NCBI GenBank assembly: GCA_964036295.1
Contig: OZ038467.1
Coordinates: 9,003,170-9,067,169 of the forward strand
Length of the DNA stretch: 64,000 bases
Direction of reading: 5' to 3'
DNA from: Plumapathes pennacea
Lineage: Eukaryota; Cnidaria; Anthozoa; Antipatharia; Myriopathidae
The notes beneath the pieces were generated by a model. It saw only the letters and a program-made list of their open reading frames with translations, had not been told where the DNA came from and ran no database searches. Positions 59,663-64,000 of this stretch are shown here, one piece after another. Made by a program: the position numbers and the translations under genes. Each line of letters starts with the position of its first letter. Position 1 is the first letter of the stretch.

Positions 59663-62600
59663 ATGACGGGGCGGGCCCGAGGACGAAGCAGAGGCCGTGG
59701 AAGGGCCAGCACGCAAGAGGCGGCGAGAAGACCAGGCGAGACGCAAGAAACGATGCCACCTCAGGGCCAAGTTGGAAGAGGAAGGTCTCGTGGACCACCG
59801 CCGCAGGCAGCAAGTGGACCGCCTCCAGCTAGGCCCCAAGAACCGAGGCAGGCGGCAGCAGCAGCACCACCGACAGCGCAAATGGCGAGGATGACTGTTC
59901 AAGAATCACGTGGTGGCCCGCGAAGGGGTCCTTTCCAAGAGCCTGTGACGCGTCCAAACACTCTGACAAACAAATCTGGCACCAGCGGGGGTAAAATCCA
60001 GGTTTTGACCAACCACTTCAAGCTGAAGATGAAGCCCAATTTTGCCATTTACCAGTACAATGTGAGCTTCTCGCCTGAAGTGGAGCTGAAGAAGGCCAGG
60101 GCGGGGATTCTCGGCGCACAACGCGAGCTGTTGGGTGAAGTACGTGCTTTCGATGGCATGGTCCTGTATCTGCCCAAAAAGTTGCCTGATCAGGTCACCA
60201 GGATCCCAACCACCAGAAGGCGTCGTGGAACTGGAGAGCAGCCCATTGAAGAACCGGTGGAGATAACAATTACTTTGACAAATGAGCTGCCTCCTGATAG
60301 TCCCATCACGCTTCAAGTATTCAACGTTATTTTCAGGAAGTATGTATCACATTTCCCAGACGCTTTAATTGATTGTTGTATATGAGAAGACGGCTAAGAG
60401 AAGACTGCATTCTTTTCTATTATGACGTTCATTTCATCATATAACAAACTTTATAAAAAATGTTCTCCTTATTGCATGTATGGATCACATTTAGAGGGTT
60501 TATCTAACAATCACCCACCCCCAAAGATGGATGACTCTTTTGACCTTTTTTTTTTTTTTTTTTTTTTTTTGAGACTGACCCTAGTCAAGATTAAGAGTTA
60601 AGATTTACCCCCAAGGTTCAGAAATCAGTAAATGGCCCTTGCATCATGCTGAAAGTTGAGGAGAATAATGCTCAGAAGCCAACAGTGGACTCAAGATGTT
60701 TGACTACTGCACAATTACATTTTTCCTAATTGATTGCCTGGGGGAATTTCTATTTTGGGCATGGATTGAAAATGACTAATTTGTTGATTTCCACAGGCTT
60801 CTGAAGCACATTGATATGAGGCAAGTTGGAAGGAACTACTACCATGTGAGCAGGGCAGTTGATATTCCTCAACACAAGTAAGTTTTCTGTGAACTCTTTC
60901 ATCCCCTAGTGTTTTAAGCTTTCCTCTCTGTCTTGAAGTCTGCCCAAATGTGTATGACCTCTTTCAACTTGGTATTGAACAAAATTTATTGTGGGAAAAT
61001 CCTTTGTATTTTTAACTTTGGAACAGACATGTTTTTAAAGCCTCCCTTTGCAGCTGCCATGGTTTCTACTTGACCACTAATTTAAAGTTTTCTGTGACTG
61101 TATTGTGGCATTGTGAGATAGTGCAAGAATTTGTTTGTGTGCATTTTGGAAGCACATACCAAAATTAGAAACCTTGAGAAATTTGAGTTTTGTAGCTTAA
61201 AAGTCTGCAAAGTTACAGCTGTTACAGTTTGTAGAGATGTTTTATGGAGAAAGACAGTCCTACCTCACAGGCCTGGCTTTCAATTATTTGCTGCACTTTA
61301 CATACAGATAAGTTTGCTTAAGTTTGGTATACACTGTTGAAATTGCACATATGACCTTTAATGTGGTGTCCAAAATTTTATCTTAAAAGTTACCCTTTAA
61401 GGTGGCTCCATAGGGTTTTCAGACGCAATTTCGCGTGGGCACCAAAATCACAATGAAATAAAAACCCGACTTTCGTAATTCTCTGGAGGAAATCTGAATT
61501 TAACAGGAAATCCTAAAATCTCGGAGTAAAAACAGTTTACGATGCGTGCACGGTTCTTCGAGTCACGAAGAAAGCAAACTTGAAAGCCTTTCAATCAAAC
61601 TAAGTACATGCCGGCTTTACTTGATCGCCGATCTTTATCACTTTACCTTCGAATGTATATAACTCTACTGAATTAGTTTGAAAGTATTGTTTCTGCACAT
61701 CCTGTCAGGCCAATAACTAAACAAGCAACACAACGATGAAGAAGTTCTACAATTCAGATTTTATTCTGTTTGACTTTGAAATGAACAGCCGTCACAAACG
61801 CGGCTCGAACGGTCATCTCGGCAATCATCAGTTGCAATGGACAAACCAGTACATTCAGCCTAGTCACAACACTGGCAGCAATTCTTGGAAGTAAGCAAAC
61901 TTAGACAGAAATTATTGGCGTTGTTATGAAGCTTTGCAAATCCTACTAACCTGCAGAGTTTGATCCCGTGTGTCAGTCTGTGGCATATTATCTCAAGTGA
62001 GCAGTCGCAAAACTAAATATTCACGAACTGTACTGAATAAGTATGAGTGAACTTGATGGGACACAACTGCCAACAAACTTGTTGGGAGCTAGTGGACTAG
62101 CATTCGACGGCTTGAACTGACGACTTTCGAGCTGTCTTCGCGGCTTTGTATTGAAAAGGATTGAGTTGTTGAACAGCTATCACCCTCAAATTGTTCGAGA
62201 CTTCGCTAACAGTAGTTCGCACAGCATAATTCGTGGCTGACATATCCAGTACGAGCTTCTCAAGACAGAAATCCAGGAATTGCATGGTGTTTCCTTTTAG
62301 CTTCGCACCAAGAAAACTTGCTGTACTTGCAGGCGTGCAATCGCCGCTTTCTCCTCGTGTTTACATGCACACATTACGGCTAACGCATGCGCACTTGTCG
62401 ATCTTGTCGAGTCATTATTTTGCATTTGATGGCGCAATACGCACGTAAAATATCAAGATTTTCTTTGCATTTTTCTCGAGTTTCCTTCGGTGAATCTGTC
62501 TTAAATTTTGCAGGCAAACGAAGATTATATCCGGTTTTGTAATATTTGATTTTAATGGAAATTTATGGCGCAGAATTTTTTTTATTTGCAAAAAACCTAA

Positions 62601-63870
62601 ATTGCCAATTAGCTCGGAATCCGCTCCTCTAACCCCAACTTTTTTTCACAGTTATGTTTACCTCATACAAATTTCTAAACATACTGAAAGTTTCAGAAAA
62701 ATTCACCGAAGAAAACTCGAGAAAATAGAGCAGAAAGTTTGAAAACGGGGTAGAAGACCTTTATTTCAAGGACGTATTGTTTCCATAGAAACCACACTAG
62801 AGTGACAAAAGTAAGACGTATACGCAACAGACCTTTCGAAACATCTACCCTGCAAATTTGATTAAGAAAGAATATAATGAAATGAATATATGACGGTTTT
62901 TGGTGTCATAAACTAAATACGAGCAAGTGCAGGGAAATACCCTATGGAGCCACCTTAAGTGTATGTAAATTAGGTCTGCTGTTTTTGAATAAGGTGTACC
63001 ATCTTTCTGTAATCCAAGTTAATATTACCTGTATTTAATAATCTTTGTTAGGATGGAACTATGGCCAGGATACACTACTTCCATTTTACCCTATGAGGAA
63101 GACATTCTTCTCTGTGCAGATGTGTCTCACAAGATTTTGAGAACTGATACTGTTCTCAATTACTTGTATGAGTTATATGGTAAAAACAACAGGACTTTCC
63201 ATGAAGATGCACAAAAGAAGCTGATTGGTGAGATAGTTCTCACAAGGTAATTACTGTTTTGTTTGTTTTTTTGTTTTAACTTGTTGTTTTGAAAAGTACA
63301 CACAAAAGCTTGGTACTGGTTGTGTATATATTCCAATTATTTTATCACACAGATATATATGGGTAAAAATGACTTTCTAAGAACTTTTTCAGGCCTGAAA
63401 TACCAATTCCAAAGTCTGTCTAGATTTAAGCCAAATATAACAGAAGTAAGGCACACATTTTACAGATGGAATATTACAGTAAGGTTCGCTTGTAGTGAAA
63501 CCTCGCTTTCCACACAAGCTAGTTGTTTTCCATCACAATATTTTCATCAAAGCAGATGAACCCTGTGAGATAATAAATGACACTACATCACTGTGTTCAT
63601 GGTAACATTTGAAATAAAGCAGTAGGCATTGTGGGGATATTGAATATAATTTAGAACAGAGCCAATGTTTGTATTATTTTATTCAACTAGCTATGTAGGT
63701 CTTACATGACGCTGTCCACCCTGTTTTGTTTTTGTTTTGTTTTTTTGTTTTTTTTGTTCAGGTACAACAACAAGACCTACCGTATTGACGACATTGATTG
63801 GGATGCTCGTCCCCATCATACATTTGAGACAAAAAGGGGACCCATATCATATGTTGACTACTACAGAAAT
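59663..63870 (+). CDS. piwi: Piwi-clade Argonaute protein, 5' part (partial at the right edge)
   Basis: Coding exons: 59663-60339, 60797-60877, 63052-63246, 63762-63870; the gene continues beyond the window. All junctions are GT-AG and in phase; the last visible exon ends in phase 0. Residues 1-50 are rich in RG/GR dipeptides ([12 protein letters not shown]), the usual arginine dimethylation sites bound by Tudor proteins. GTSGG and LTNHF at about 106-119 open the N domain. [20 protein letters not shown], then [25 protein letters not shown], then the start of PAZ ([26 protein letters not shown]) follow in Piwi order. Piwi proteins bind piRNAs and silence transposons in germ and stem cells. MID and the slicer PIWI domain are not in the window. 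Confidence 0.93.
60548..60570 (+). repeat. Poly-T tract in a piwi intron
   Basis: A run of about 23 T in the intron 60340-60796. Confidence 0.85.
61397..62958. mobile_element. TTAA-flanked element of about 1.55 kb in the large piwi intron
   Basis: TTAA at 61397-61400 is followed by GGTGGCTCCATAGGGTTTTC. The right end is ACCCTATGGAGCCACC followed by TTAA at 62955-62958. The terminal repeats match over 16 bases. An internal inverted pair (TTTCTCGAGTTTCC near 62473 and GAAAACTCGAGAAAA near 62712) is also present. No transposase frame is visible. TTAA duplication is typical of the piggyBac superfamily, so a non-autonomous relative is likely. Confidence 0.75.
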
Positions 63871-64000
63871 GTATGTTTCCTGTCACTTGTGTGGAATATG
63901 CAAATCTAAATGTAGACAATACACTACCATAATATCCCAAAAGGGTTTATTCCTTTCTTTTGAAAGGCCTTAATTCTTGATGAGACTTTTCTTGATAATA

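Overview
This is animal (metazoan) nuclear DNA, most likely from a cnidarian such as a stony coral. The sequence is AT-rich, genes are split into many small exons with GT-AG introns, microsatellites and foldback (MITE-like) repeats are abundant, and two clear animal genes sit at the right end. The taxon is inferred from style only. I saw no rRNA, tRNA, CRISPR array or bacterial gene organisation.

Layout. Positions 1 to about 50150 hold a tandem cluster of plus-strand paralogues that I do not recognise as any named family: the last exon of an upstream copy (179-201), gene A (1175-4706), gene B (6685-18811), gene C (20438-30561), gene D1 (31449-34561), an orphan exon block (36118-37373), gene D2 (38286-41811) and gene F (43362-49893). 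I built the models by hand from splice sites and reading phase. Each coding sum is a multiple of three: A 233 aa, B 764, C 1099, D1 180, D2 187, F 438. The N-terminal parts are coiled coil made from a recurring exon set of about 65, 22, 54 and 48 nt, which together encode 63 residues, or nine heptads. The C-terminal parts are acidic and low in complexity. In gene C they are a tandem array of nine exon pairs, each pair phase 1 to phase 1, ending in a conserved KRWYDLHDGNIPTG-type motif. A segment of about 6.8 kb carrying the end of C plus a D gene is duplicated, and both D copies are truncated by small deletions. Most copies share a CGTCAT-rich promoter signature and an AATAAA-type 3' end.

The minus strand from 57975 to 50078 encodes a mitochondrial rRNA 2'-O-methyltransferase (MRM1, SpoU/TrmH family). 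Its last exon lies inside the 3' UTR of gene F. Antisense remnants of that exon sit at the 3' ends of B, D1 and D2, with a weaker one at C, so the duplications that built the cluster appear to have started from the F/MRM1 convergent border.

From 59663 to the right edge lies the 5' half of a plus-strand Piwi gene, head to head with MRM1 and running off the window inside PAZ. Its large intron carries a TTAA-flanked element of about 1.55 kb with terminal inverted repeats. The main discovery candidate is the coiled-coil paralogue cluster and its exon-pair array. No function can be assigned from sequence; no signal peptide or membrane segment is evident, so the products are probably intracellular.
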